64,000 bases of DNA from Arthrobacter dokdonellae (lineage in GTDB: Bacteria > Actinomycetota > Actinomycetes > Actinomycetales > Micrococcaceae), in contig NZ_CP029643.1 of assembly GCF_003268655.1 (NCBI RefSeq), positions 1-64,000 on the forward strand. Reading direction: 5' to 3'. Below are positions 37,338-45,965 of this stretch, piece by piece. The position numbers and the translations under genes are program-made. The notes beneath the pieces were generated by a model. It had not been told where the DNA came from and made no database searches. It was given only the letters and a program-made list of their open reading frames with translations. The first letter of the stretch is position 1. Every line of letters starts with the position of its first letter.

Positions 37338-37739
37338 CGAGGACCTGGTACTCGCAGGCTCGCACCAGGTTAATGGGCGTCCGCTGCGCGGCCGGCTGTG
37401 GGGCGGTCGGTCCGGGCTCCGCAAGCTCCGCCCGACCCGACCGCCTGTTTTTACGCTTCGCGTTTTTTGGTTGCTGTCCTTCGGATTTTACGTGGCCGCT
37501 CCACCCTGTCTAGCCCCTCCTTCGTCGGGGCCTGCGCCCGGGAAAACATGCTCCGGCGCTCCTGCGTCGCTTATTTCCTCCACACATTTTCCCGGCCTGG
37601 CCCTAAAGGGTAGACAGGCCTCCGTCGGCCACAGCTCCGCAAGCTTCGCCAGCAACCAAAAAACAACGGGGAAAAGAGAGAGCAGCTGGCCAGGTTACGC
37701 CGCCCCCTCACCCACACCCTCTGCAAAGGAACACAAACC
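37338..37739 (+). ncRNA. candidate structured leader RNA, copy 2
   Basis: Second copy of the leader, before the DUF4192 gene. Hairpin ACCTGGT/ACCAGGT at 37343-37349 with 37364-37370. Main stem 37462-37476 with 37650-37664 (15 bp), GTGGCC 37492-37497 with 37627-37632, CTGTCTA 37506-37512 with 37611-37617. The apical stem is CCGGGAAAA 37538-37546 with TTTTCCCGG 37587-37595. This replaces the GGGAGGGAAT/ATTCCCTCCC stem of copy 1, a compensatory change that supports a selected secondary structure. The apical loop keeps CTCCGGCGCTCCTGCGTCGC then TTATTTCCTCC. The start-codon context (CTCTGCAAAGGAACACAAAC) is also shared. Confidence 0.55.
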
Positions 37740-38765
37740 ATGAACGACAAGATCAAGATTTCCAGCGGTGCAGGCATCATTGCCATGGTCCTGCACACGC
37801 TGGGCTACATGCCCGCCGAGTCGCTGGTCATCCTCGGCATGGCAGGCAACCGCATGCGCGCCACGCTCCGCATCGACCTGCCCCGCCCCGGGGTAGGAAA
37901 CGAGACCATCGCCACGGTGGCCACCACCCACATGCTCAACGATGTTGAAGCCGACGGCTCGCTGTTCATCGTCTTCACCGCCGAGACCGGCACCGGCGCC
38001 CAGCCCCGCGAAGCATTGGTGGAAGCGCTCATGCGCGAGCTCGACAAGGGCGGCGTCCCCGCCCGTGACGGATGGCTCGTCGGCCCCGAGGGATGGATGA
38101 GCTACCTCGACCTTGACGCGCAGATGCGACCGCTGGCGGAGGTCACGGACAGCGTCGCCAACGCGGAACTGACGTTCCGCGGCTCCAGCTACGCGCCCAC
38201 GGCCACGGCCACCATCCCCGAGTTCACCGGCGACGCACCGGCCGCGGCCGCCCGCATCGCCGCGCTGGTCCCCGAGGAGATGACCGACGCGTTCGACACC
38301 GAGGCAGGGCCGATGGCCACCGCCCGGGCCACATGGCAAACCGCGATCAACACCTGCGGCCGCGGAACCGACAACACGGCGTTGATCGCAGCCTTCCAAG
38401 ACGTCATGATTCGTGACCGCCTCATGGCTGACATCCTCGATGCCTCCACCAGCGCCGAGGACTACGCCAACGCCCTGATGGGCGACCTGACCGAAGCCCC
38501 GAACTGGCGCCGCGTCGACGCGGCCGAGGCGACGCTGTCCCAACTGCTCACCGAAACCCCGGAAGCCTACCGGGCCCCGCTGCTGGCCGTGACAGGGTGG
38601 ATTCACTGGCTCAAGGGACGGGGAACAATCGCCAGCCAGTACTACACAGCCGCCCTGCAGGAAGACCGCGGGTACCGGCTGGCCGAGCTCCTCGACCGGC
38701 TCGCGGCCGCCGGGTACGTCGCCCCCGTAGCGAAGGGCGAGGCCACCAGCTACAAGCCGGAATAG
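37740..38765 (+). CDS. DUF4192 domain protein
   Basis: 341 residues, DUF4192, a family common in actinobacteria and on their plasmids. The N terminus shows the family pattern GIIAMVLHTLGYMPAESLVI. Helical, Ala-rich C-terminal half (WRRVDAAEATLSQLL, LLAVTGWIHWLKGRG). Soluble. ATG 37740 follows GCAAAGGAACACAAACC. No biochemical role is established for the family, as far as I know. Followed by a strong terminator at 38773. The structured leader upstream is the notable part of its control. Confidence 0.85.
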   Translation: MNDKIKISSGAGIIAMVLHTLGYMPAESLVILGMAGNRMRATLRIDLPRPGVGNETIATVATTHMLNDVEADGSLFIVFTAETGTGAQPREALVEALMRELDKGGVPARDGWLVGPEGWMSYLDLDAQMRPLAEVTDSVANAELTFRGSSYAPTATATIPEFTGDAPAAAARIAALVPEEMTDAFDTEAGPMATARATWQTAINTCGRGTDNTALIAAFQDVMIRDRLMADILDASTSAEDYANALMGDLTEAPNWRRVDAAEATLSQLLTETPEAYRAPLLAVTGWIHWLKGRGTIASQYYTAALQEDRGYRLAELLDRLAAAGYVAPVAKGEATSYKPE

Positions 38766-38772
38766 CGACCAA

Positions 38773-38808
38773 CTGGCGGGGCACCCACCAAGTGCCCCGC
38801 CAGCCTTT
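38773..38808 (+). terminator. rho-independent terminator after DUF4192 gene
   Basis: CTGGCGGGGCAC (38773-38784) pairs with GTGCCCCGCCAG (38792-38803) around a 7-nt loop, followed by CCTTTT. It lies 8 bp after the stop codon. Confidence 0.85.
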
Positions 38809-38940
38809 TGGGTGTCGGCCGGCGGCCTCCCCCGCTGCGCTCCTCCGGCCGCCGGCAACGCTGCGCGACCCCAAGACCGGCGGACAACCCGCCACCGGGC
38901 CGGTACAGTGAAAGAAGGACCACGGCACCGGGAGAACACC

Positions 38941-39099
38941 ATGAGCGCAACCGACTACCAGCACGGCCCCCACACCATGACCTACGAGCGACCCTCGCCC
39001 CTCGAGCGCCAGGCAGCCGAACAACTCGCCCAGGCCACCCACGACCTCGGCCCCATTGACCTCACCCACGACGCGGCAATGGATGAGCTCCCCGACTAG
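38941..39099 (+). CDS. small hypothetical protein (52 aa)
   Basis: ATG 38941 (MSATDYQHGP) follows GGGAG with six-base spacing. Acidic C terminus (LTHDAAMDELPD). It is followed by a 17-bp stem at 39144-39181. Unknown function. A similar codon pattern to neighbouring plasmid genes supports it. Confidence 0.55.
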   Translation: MSATDYQHGPHTMTYERPSPLERQAAEQLAQATHDLGPIDLTHDAAMDELPD

Positions 39100-39143
39100 A
39101 CTCGGACCCAGGACCACCAAAGATTTTCCAATGCAGAGGAAAA

Positions 39144-39181
39144 ACGCTGAAGGGCCGGCACACGTGCCGGCCCTTCAGCGT
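39144..39181. terminator. 17-bp stem, probable terminator
   Basis: ACGCTGAAGGGCCGGCA (39144-39160) pairs perfectly with 39165-39181 around CACG. AAAA precedes the stem, so on the minus strand it would be a stem plus T-run. It could serve either direction. Confidence 0.65.
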
Positions 39182-39206
39182 CCGACCATCCCGCTAGGCT
39201 GCTCGA

Positions 39207-39355
39207 ATGAGGATCACCGGCACCGTCGAAACCATCGAGACAGGACCATCGCCCGGACCGAAACAGACTGCGACAGCTACGACCAGGGCTTCCACGCCAT
39301 GCAGCGCACCCTCCAAGAGGGAACACGCCTGATCAGCATCCGCGTCGAACGCTAA
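39207..39355 (+). pseudogene. small gene with frame change
   Basis: ATG 39207 opens MRITGTVETIETG. In another frame, ending at 39355, follows DCDSYDQGFHAMQRTLQEGT then RLISIRVER. The two halves together look like one short protein of about 45-50 residues of the type MxITGTxxTxxA...Y...L..Q.PEG..L..IR.ER seen as a short hypothetical in Arthrobacter relatives (from memory). One indel near 39245-39260 separates them. Alternatively a frameshift mechanism is used. Confidence 0.45.
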
Positions 39356-39395
39356 CCACGTAACAGCTGTCACCATCGAGGAAAGGCAGACACCG

Positions 39396-39683
39396 ATGAG
39401 CACCATGGAAACCGTCTACGCGGTCAGTGATCCGAAGCCGACCGTCGAGGCCGCCGTAAGGCAGCTGGCCAACCGGCTGGACGAGAGCGTCCGCGGCATC
39501 CAGCAAGTATTCGAAGCCAGCGGGGACCAACTCTGGAATGCGGAGTCAGCCTCACACACCGTCACTCCCATGATCGTGACGGAGAACCGAACAGCCGGCC
39601 GTGCTTCCTCTGAGGACACGATGGTGACGTACTTTGTGGCGTCAGCCATTTTGATGGTGACGTTCCAAAAGAAGCTCGACTGA
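39396..39683 (+). CDS. hypothetical protein (95 aa)
   Basis: Starts at ATG 39396 with GAGGAAAGG about 9 bases upstream. Helical first half (PTVEAAVRQLANRLDESVRG), a hydrophobic patch near the end (TYFVASAILMVTF). I do not recognise a family. Its stop lies 2 bp before the GTG of the HNH-like gene, so the two are probably cotranscribed. Confidence 0.65.
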   Translation: MSTMETVYAVSDPKPTVEAAVRQLANRLDESVRGIQQVFEASGDQLWNAESASHTVTPMIVTENRTAGRASSEDTMVTYFVASAILMVTFQKKLD

Positions 39684-39685
39684 CT

Positions 39686-40162
39686 GTGAGCCCGGAAGAG
39701 CGCTTTTGGACCAAAGTCGTCAAAGGCCCGGAACCTCGGGACCACTGGCTGTGGAGCGCCGCCGTCGCCGATGACGGATACGGCAGGTACACGCTCAACG
39801 CCAACAGACGCACCGTGGCGGTCCGTCCCCACCGCTACGCCTTTCACCTGGCGACCGGCCGTCCCATGGCCGGCCTCGGGATGCTGATGCACGAGTGTGA
39901 CGTGCCGATCTGTGTCCGCGCCACGACCGGCCCGGACACCCATGTGGTCGAGGGAACCACGCGGGCGAACATGCTGGACCGACGCCGGAAGGGCCGCGAC
40001 GCCAACGGCACAGGCTTTGCGTGGCGCGGGCTTGCCAGAGAACATTTCACCGCCCGCTCCCGCGCGTTGCGAAATGAAGTCCGCGCCCACGGGTGGACCC
40101 GTCCGGAGCGCATCGCCGCACTCATTGCCGGCACGGATCCGGACGCGCCCACCCTGTTCTAA
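39686..40162 (+). CDS. HNH endonuclease-like protein
   Basis: 158 residues from GTG 39686. The layout matches phage and plasmid HNH proteins: ERFWTKV, W.W and GYGRY near the start, then MLMHECDVPICV (first His and Cys pair), HVVEGTTRANMLDRRRKGRD (final His region with the N..D..RKGR tail). The C terminus is basic. Such proteins nick or cut DNA, or act as homing or packaging nucleases. Here it sits next to mobilisation genes. The 3' end overlaps the convergent gene at 40159 by four bases. Confidence 0.75.
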   Translation: MSPEERFWTKVVKGPEPRDHWLWSAAVADDGYGRYTLNANRRTVAVRPHRYAFHLATGRPMAGLGMLMHECDVPICVRATTGPDTHVVEGTTRANMLDRRRKGRDANGTGFAWRGLAREHFTARSRALRNEVRAHGWTRPERIAALIAGTDPDAPTLF

Positions 40163-40557
40163 GCGGCGGGCGCCTGCTCCTGGTCCGGGGCAAGGGAATC
40201 GTTCGCCTCAACGGCTGTCGCGGGTGCCGGCAAAGTATCGAGGAGCCTCTTCAACTCCGCTCCACTGAGGCCGAGCCGGGCGGCCACGGCGGACTTGCTT
40301 TCACCGGTAGCCAACATGTTCTGAACCACCTTAGCCGCGTCGAGCCGGGCCCCCTCGGCGTCCCGCTCCGCCAGCGCCAGGATCGCATCCGCTTTCACCT
40401 GGGCATCGCGGCGGACCTGTTCGGCCTGGTCCTGGAAGAGGAAGAATTCCACCGCCTGCTCGATGAGCTTTTCATGGCGGGCCGTCATGGCCTGCGCTTT
40501 CAACATCGCCTTCTCCCGCGCCGCGAGCTGGGCCGATGATTTCCGTGGTGCTGCCAT
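40159..40557 (-). CDS. small helical DNA-binding-like protein near oriT
   Basis: 132 residues, Ala- and charge-rich, almost wholly helical. A coiled-coil-like stretch (EQVRRDAQVKADAILALAER) is followed by an HTH-like segment (SKSAVAARLGLSGAELKRLL). ATG 40557 has GGAGT upstream. It is divergent from the relaxase gene, with the long inverted repeat between them, the usual place for a relaxosome accessory protein. No MobC signature was recognised, so the role is inferred from position. Confidence 0.7.
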   Translation of the reverse strand: MAAPRKSSAQLAAREKAMLKAQAMTARHEKLIEQAVEFFLFQDQAEQVRRDAQVKADAILALAERDAEGARLDAAKVVQNMLATGESKSAVAARLGLSGAELKRLLDTLPAPATAVEANDSLAPDQEQAPAA

Positions 40558-40674
40558 CTTGAGACTCCTTCACTGTCGTACCGGACGAGAACCTAACGGC
40601 TAGCGCAACCGCCGGTCCACAGGCGGGGCGGATTCGCCACCCCAACGGACCTCGCTGACGCTCGGGCTGGCTGT

Positions 40675-40749
40675 GCCCGGGTTATCCCCAGGTGGACAGC
40701 TCCGAGATTGCGGCGGTCTCTTCGCTGCCCACCTGGGGATAACCCGGGC
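40675..40749. other. candidate oriT: 21-bp perfect inverted repeat
   Basis: The 21 bases at 40675-40695 (core GGGTTATCCCCAGGTGG) are repeated exactly inverted at 40729-40749, with a 33-nt spacer. The repeat lies 240 bp before the relaxase start in the divergent non-coding region (40558-40986), where a conjugative nick site is expected. TTATCCCCA on each arm and a nearby GTGGATAAC (40776) resemble DnaA boxes, so an origin function is the alternative. Confidence 0.6.
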
Positions 40750-40986
40750 GACGGTTCCACACAATCGAACGCACCGTGGATAACGAAAAGCATGTTACCC
40801 ACCGCCCATTCTCATGTGCAGAACCGCATCAAGAACTTGATGGCCCAATCCTACCGTTTTGTGCGCCGCTCCATCGAGTTCGCTCCTCCGTCACACCCAC
40901 CGATTCCACACCACCCAAAACACCACGATCTGTCACACCTCATGCATCATCGATCAGTGAGGCAGTTTGGCGGTACGATTGCTGTC

Positions 40987-43900
40987 ATGATGACCGTGCA
41001 CAAGCTCAGTGCCGGCGACGGATACACGTACTACACCCGTGAGGTCGCCAGTGCTGATGAGCTGCGTGCGGCCGGGCGTGAGCTCGGTGACTACTACACC
41101 GTGGACGGCAACCCTCCCGGCCAGTGGGGCGGCGGAGGGATCACCCATTTGGGTGTCTCCGGTGAGGTCACCGAGGCCCAAATGGCCGCCCTCTACGGGC
41201 AGGGCCTGCACCCCGACGCGGAGGCCATGCTGGCCGCCGGAAAGGACCTCAAGGACGTCCGACTGGGCCAGCGCTACCGCCGCTACGCACAAAAGAATGC
41301 TGAGCTGGCCGGGCGGATCACCACCGCTCTGGGCGACTACGAACGCATGAACCACACGGAACCTGACGCCGACACCCGCCGCAAGATCCGCATGAAGGAA
41401 GGCGCCCGGTACTTCCGTGAAGTGAACGGCCGCAACCCCAGCGACAAAGAAGAGCTGGGCCGTTTCGTCACCGCCGAAACCACACCCGGCTCCCAGGCCG
41501 TCGCCGGCTACGACCTGGTGTTCGCCCCGGCCAAATCGGCCTCCGTGCTGTGGGCCATCGGCGGAGACGAGGCCCGGAAGGAGATTGAAGCCGCCCACCA
41601 GGAAGCCATCACCGAGGCCATGGAGTTCCTGGAAAAGGAGGCGACCTACACCCGACGCGGACGCAACGGCGTCCGCCAGGAAGACGTTGACGGCGGCCTG
41701 GTCTACACCAAGTTCCGCCACTACGACTCCCGCAATGGAGACCCTCAATTGCATGATCATGTGGTGGTCTCCAACAAGGTCCGCGGCGTCGACGGGAAGT
41801 GGTCCAGCCTCGACGGCGGGCTGTTGTACCAGTTCAACGTGGCCGCGTCCGAGTTCTACAACCGCGCCGTCATGGAAAAGATCTGCGCCCGGCTCGGTGT
41901 CGGCCTGATTGAACGCAAGGTGGCGGGAAAACGACCCGTGACCGAGATCGCGGGCGTGGACGTGGCCGCCATCGAGGCGGCCTCCTCCCGTCGCGAAGGC
42001 ATCAAACCGGTCCTGGATGAACTCGCCGCCGAGTTCATCGACAAGCACGGCTACGCCCCCAACGCCAAGCAGATGATCGACCTGGCCCAGCGCGCCACCC
42101 TGGCCACCCGTCCGGCCAAAAAGGAAGCCCGCCAACTGGCCGCCCTGGTCCATGAATGGATGGAAGACCTCGGAACGATTCCCGGAGTGGTGGTCGGGCC
42201 CGCCGCCCTCGAGAAGGCCCGGGCACACCGACACGACGCCCGCGACCAGGACGGCAGGGACGATAACCCGTGGATGGTTGCGCACGCCGATGAGATCGAC
42301 CCCGCCCAGGAGGCAGTGGAGGTGATCGCGACGCTGGAGCGCAGCCGCGGCGTGTGGGGAGAGCACCACATTGAAGCCGAAACCCGGCGCCGGCTCGGCT
42401 CACGCTTCGGCGAACTGCCGATCCCGCCAGCCCTGTTGGAGCAGGTCAAGGCCCGTGCCATCGACCAGTTCTCCCTGCGCATCACCCCCGAAACACCCGC
42501 CGAAAACATCGGCGCCCTGCGCCTGAAGAACGGGCAAAGCAAGTACGGGAAAGCCCACCGGGCCCTCTACACCTCCTCCGGAATCCTGCACAGCGAGGAC
42601 CGTCTTCTCACGGCCGCCGGCCGCGCCGTGATCCCTGCGGCCACCGGTGAATCCTTCGACACAGCCCTGGCCCGGCAGGGCACAACGTTCGATGCCGAGC
42701 AGCTGCGCATGGCAAAGGAATTTGCGTGCAGCGACCGGCTGCTTCTGGTCGGTGTCGGCCCCGCCGGGGCGGGGAAAACGACAGCTCTAAGGCTGGCCGC
42801 CGATACCGTCCGGGAAGCCGGCGGGCACGTGATCGGCCTCGCGCCCACGGCCGCGGCCGCCGCCGTCATGGGCACCGAACTGGGGGCGAAGGCCACCACC
42901 ATCGACTCCTTCGTCCTCAGCCACCAGGTGGAGGATCCGCGCCGGGTCATCCCGACGCCAGGGGATGTCATCATCATCGACGAGGCCGGCATGGTGGGCA
43001 CCGGGCTGTTCGCCGCGGCCGTCACCATCGCGGACCAATACGGTGCAGTCGTCCGCGCCCTGGGCGATGACCAGCAGCTCTCCGCTGTTGGATCGGGAGG
43101 GGCGCTGCGGCTGTTGAAGAACACCATCGGGGCCGTGCACCTGGAAGACCTGCACCGCTTCCGCAACCCGGACGGCACCCCCAACGACGCCGAAGCGGCC
43201 GCCACCCTGGCCCTGCGGGAACCCCCGAGCGCCGGTGAGGATGACCCCTGGACGTTCTACCGGGAAAACCGGCGCGTCGTCGGCGGCGACGCCGAAACCA
43301 TGACCTCACAGGCCTTCCAGGCGTGGCAGAAGGACACCAACGCCGAGAAACACTCGGTCATGATGGCCTTCGACAACGCCACCGTGACGGAACTGAACGC
43401 CCGCGCCCAGACCTACCGGATCGCCACCGGAGCCCTGGACACTGACGGGCCGTCCGCAATACTCCGGGACGGGCTGGCCGCCCGCGCCGGCGACGTCATC
43501 GTGACCCGCGAGAACAACCGGCGGCTGAGCCTGAACCGCGGCAAGGACTTCGTCAAAAACAACGACGTCTGGCACGTCCGCGAAGTCCACGACGACGGGT
43601 CCCTGACCGTCCGCCACGACCAGCACGGCGGAATCATCACCCTCCCGTCCAAGTACGTGCGTGAGCAGACGATGCTCGGCTACGCCGCCACCATCCACCG
43701 CACCCAAGGCATCACCTGCGACACCACCCACGCCCTGATCAGCTCCACACTCCCGCGCGCCCTGGCCTACGTCGCAGCCTCCCGCGGGCGCGAAACCAAC
43801 CGGCTGTACGGCGTGCTGGGCGAAGGGGAAACCCTCGAGGACGTGCTGGTGGCCGTCGCCGCCAGCCATGACGGAAACCTCACCGCCCACGAACAGATGG

Positions 43901-45477
43901 ACGCCGCCCGCGCCCAGGCACGCGCCCTGCCCCAGATGTCCGAGGTGTACCGGGACATCGACGCCCAGGCGAACGAACTGCGCATGGCCAACACTGCCGC
44001 CCGCATCCTCGGCGAAGGAGTGGCCGGGCGGTTTACTGGCTCCGACGCGTGGGGGGCCATCGCCACCCACCTGCGTGCCGCCGAGGCCGAAGGCTTCAAC
44101 CTGAGAAACCTGCTCACCGAATCCTTCGCCGACCGTGAGCTCGGGTCAGCCGATGACGTTGGCGCCGTCATGGCCTGGCGGGTAGAGAACCGGCTGGAGC
44201 ACTGGCGTGCCCAAGCCAGCCAGCAGGGGCACCGCCCCCTTGAAGCAGTGAGCGATACGGCCCTGGCCCGGCTCGAACGTGTCGCCGCCGGGGAACTGAT
44301 GCGCGCCAAGGCCAATGCCGGACAGGAGCCAGGGACCGAGACGCCGGCTCGGGCGGAGCTGGTGCGCGGCTGGCGGGCCGAGCGGAAGGAAACGCCCTGG
44401 CAGCGGCGCCTCCACGGCCACCTCAGTGACGACGAGCTGGTCACCAGGATCAGTGCCGCGGAGCAGAAGGCCCGCACCGATACGACCATCAACGACCCCG
44501 CGGCCGCGGGCAAGGCCCGCTGGCGGGCCTCCTCCCTGCAGAAGGAACAAGCACTGCGGGAATTGATGCACCCGGAGGCCCGTGCGGATGAGGCCTACCA
44601 GCGCGGGGCCGTGTCCAACGACCGGCGGGAAGGGAACGCTCCCCGGGTCCAGGCCGCGGCCCAGATCCACCAGCGGATCCGCACCGAAATCGAGGCCCGC
44701 CGGCACCTGCCAACACCGGTGACCGCGACTCCGACCCCGGACGGGCTGCCAGCCTGGATCGCCCCCCACGACGTCCTGACCCACCCGGACACGCCGGCCC
44801 TCTGGCGGCAGGAACTGGCAGCCCGGCGCGAGCTGATGGCCGCCGAGGCAACACGGCTCGGCGCGCAGCTCGCCGCGGAACCCCCGGCCTGGGCTGCACC
44901 CCTGGGGCCCGTGCCCTCCCATATCGGTCATCAGGAGCAGTGGCGTCAGCTCGCCGTGGAAATCTCCACCTACCGGGACAGTTACCGGATCCCGGCCAGC
45001 GAGAGCACACCCATCCCCGCCAACCACCAGGGCAAAGGAATCGGCGCCCAACTGGCCGCCCGGGTCACGGCCATGCACAAGTACAGCGCCCAAACCCGCA
45101 AGGAACCACTCGCACCGGCCGACGCCGGGCTCATGGCCGAGGCCGCCCAGGTCGAAGCACTGGTGAAGGAAACCCCCACGCCGGCCGAACAGGTCGTGGA
45201 CCAGCTGCGCCAGACACGAGCCACCGAGGTGCAGGCCACGTTGGGCCCTGCCCAGGAACGTGCCGAGAGGGCAGCGGCCCTGGCACGGAAGGTGCGCGCG
45301 AACTGGCGCCCCGCCGGGCAGAACGGGCCAGGCCCGCAGGAGAACGCCGAAGCAGTCAAGGAAGCCATGGAGAACATCCGGGCCCGTCGGGCCGCAGAAG
45401 ACACACGGCGCGGACAATCCCGGCCCGAGGACGACCCGGCGCCGCGGCCCGACCGCGGCCCCGGCCACACCCGGTAG
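40987..45477 (+). CDS. MobF (TrwC/TraA-like) relaxase-helicase
   Basis: 1,496 residues from ATG 40987 (ATG 40990 equally possible; no clear ribosome site, so it may be leaderless). The N-terminal TrwC relaxase domain (about 1-330) shows GYTYYT (candidate nicking tyrosines) and the metal-binding region DPQLHDHVVVSNKVRG. A RecD-like helicase follows: Walker A GVGPAGAGKTTAL near 600, Walker B VIIIDEAGMVG, DDQQLSAVG, and a late motif TIHRTQGITCD with AASRGRETNRLYG. The long C terminus (from about 1000) is helical and probably binds partners. It nicks oriT, stays attached to DNA and drives unwinding during conjugation. The frame opens further upstream, but that part lacks family resemblance. Confidence 0.95.
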   Translation: MMTVHKLSAGDGYTYYTREVASADELRAAGRELGDYYTVDGNPPGQWGGGGITHLGVSGEVTEAQMAALYGQGLHPDAEAMLAAGKDLKDVRLGQRYRRYAQKNAELAGRITTALGDYERMNHTEPDADTRRKIRMKEGARYFREVNGRNPSDKEELGRFVTAETTPGSQAVAGYDLVFAPAKSASVLWAIGGDEARKEIEAAHQEAITEAMEFLEKEATYTRRGRNGVRQEDVDGGLVYTKFRHYDSRNGDPQLHDHVVVSNKVRGVDGKWSSLDGGLLYQFNVAASEFYNRAVMEKICARLGVGLIERKVAGKRPVTEIAGVDVAAIEAASSRREGIKPVLDELAAEFIDKHGYAPNAKQMIDLAQRATLATRPAKKEARQLAALVHEWMEDLGTIPGVVVGPAALEKARAHRHDARDQDGRDDNPWMVAHADEIDPAQEAVEVIATLERSRGVWGEHHIEAETRRRLGSRFGELPIPPALLEQVKARAIDQFSLRITPETPAENIGALRLKNGQSKYGKAHRALYTSSGILHSEDRLLTAAGRAVIPAATGESFDTALARQGTTFDAEQLRMAKEFACSDRLLLVGVGPAGAGKTTALRLAADTVREAGGHVIGLAPTAAAAAVMGTELGAKATTIDSFVLSHQVEDPRRVIPTPGDVIIIDEAGMVGTGLFAAAVTIADQYGAVVRALGDDQQLSAVGSGGALRLLKNTIGAVHLEDLHRFRNPDGTPNDAEAAATLALREPPSAGEDDPWTFYRENRRVVGGDAETMTSQAFQAWQKDTNAEKHSVMMAFDNATVTELNARAQTYRIATGALDTDGPSAILRDGLAARAGDVIVTRENNRRLSLNRGKDFVKNNDVWHVREVHDDGSLTVRHDQHGGIITLPSKYVREQTMLGYAATIHRTQGITCDTTHALISSTLPRALAYVAASRGRETNRLYGVLGEGETLEDVLVAVAASHDGNLTAHEQMDAARAQARALPQMSEVYRDIDAQANELRMANTAARILGEGVAGRFTGSDAWGAIATHLRAAEAEGFNLRNLLTESFADRELGSADDVGAVMAWRVENRLEHWRAQASQQGHRPLEAVSDTALARLERVAAGELMRAKANAGQEPGTETPARAELVRGWRAERKETPWQRRLHGHLSDDELVTRISAAEQKARTDTTINDPAAAGKARWRASSLQKEQALRELMHPEARADEAYQRGAVSNDRREGNAPRVQAAAQIHQRIRTEIEARRHLPTPVTATPTPDGLPAWIAPHDVLTHPDTPALWRQELAARRELMAAEATRLGAQLAAEPPAWAAPLGPVPSHIGHQEQWRQLAVEISTYRDSYRIPASESTPIPANHQGKGIGAQLAARVTAMHKYSAQTRKEPLAPADAGLMAEAAQVEALVKETPTPAEQVVDQLRQTRATEVQATLGPAQERAERAAALARKVRANWRPAGQNGPGPQENAEAVKEAMENIRARRAAEDTRRGQSRPEDDPAPRPDRGPGHTR

Positions 45478-45527
45478 GCCCGGCACATGCCAATTCCCGG
45501 CGACTGCCGGATCTGGCGGGCGCACTG

Positions 45528-45839
45528 ATGAGTGGAATGCACGGGTTCGGGCTCACCGACCCGGTCCTGAGTACCCTCTACACGCCTACGAAGAGCCCGG
45601 TCGCCTATATCGATGGGTCCTGCCGTGAACCGCTGCGCTCCCGCGATCAGCAGGCCGCCGTATGCCAGGCCGAACAATGCCGGCAGCAGGACGCGGAGCG
45701 CCGGCGTGTGCTGGAACGCCAGTCAAAACACGCCGCACTGCTCAACCGGGGCGATTCGCCGACGAAGGTCACCGCCTTGGCACAGATCCGCGCGCTTTTC
45801 GACAGCGGCCGCGAAAGACCAGGACGGCCCCGAGCCTAA
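45528..45839 (+). CDS. hypothetical protein after relaxase (103 aa)
   Basis: ATG 45528 (MSGMHGFGLTDPVL), 50 bp after the relaxase stop. Polar, with Cys pair QAEQC and many Gln/Arg (QQDAERRRVLERQ), basic tail. No recognised domain. Same strand and short spacing suggest cotranscription with the relaxase. Confidence 0.6.
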   Translation: MSGMHGFGLTDPVLSTLYTPTKSPVAYIDGSCREPLRSRDQQAAVCQAEQCRQQDAERRRVLERQSKHAALLNRGDSPTKVTALAQIRALFDSGRERPGRPRA

Positions 45840-45965
45840 AGGGGTGGGACAGGATATGCCTGAAGGGGCAATACCTCGGGTTTCGGGGTTCAATGTCCTG
45901 AAGGCTCAACCAGATCGCTCAGGACAGGCGCGAACGCTAGAAGGGGCCGCCTTTACGATCATGGT

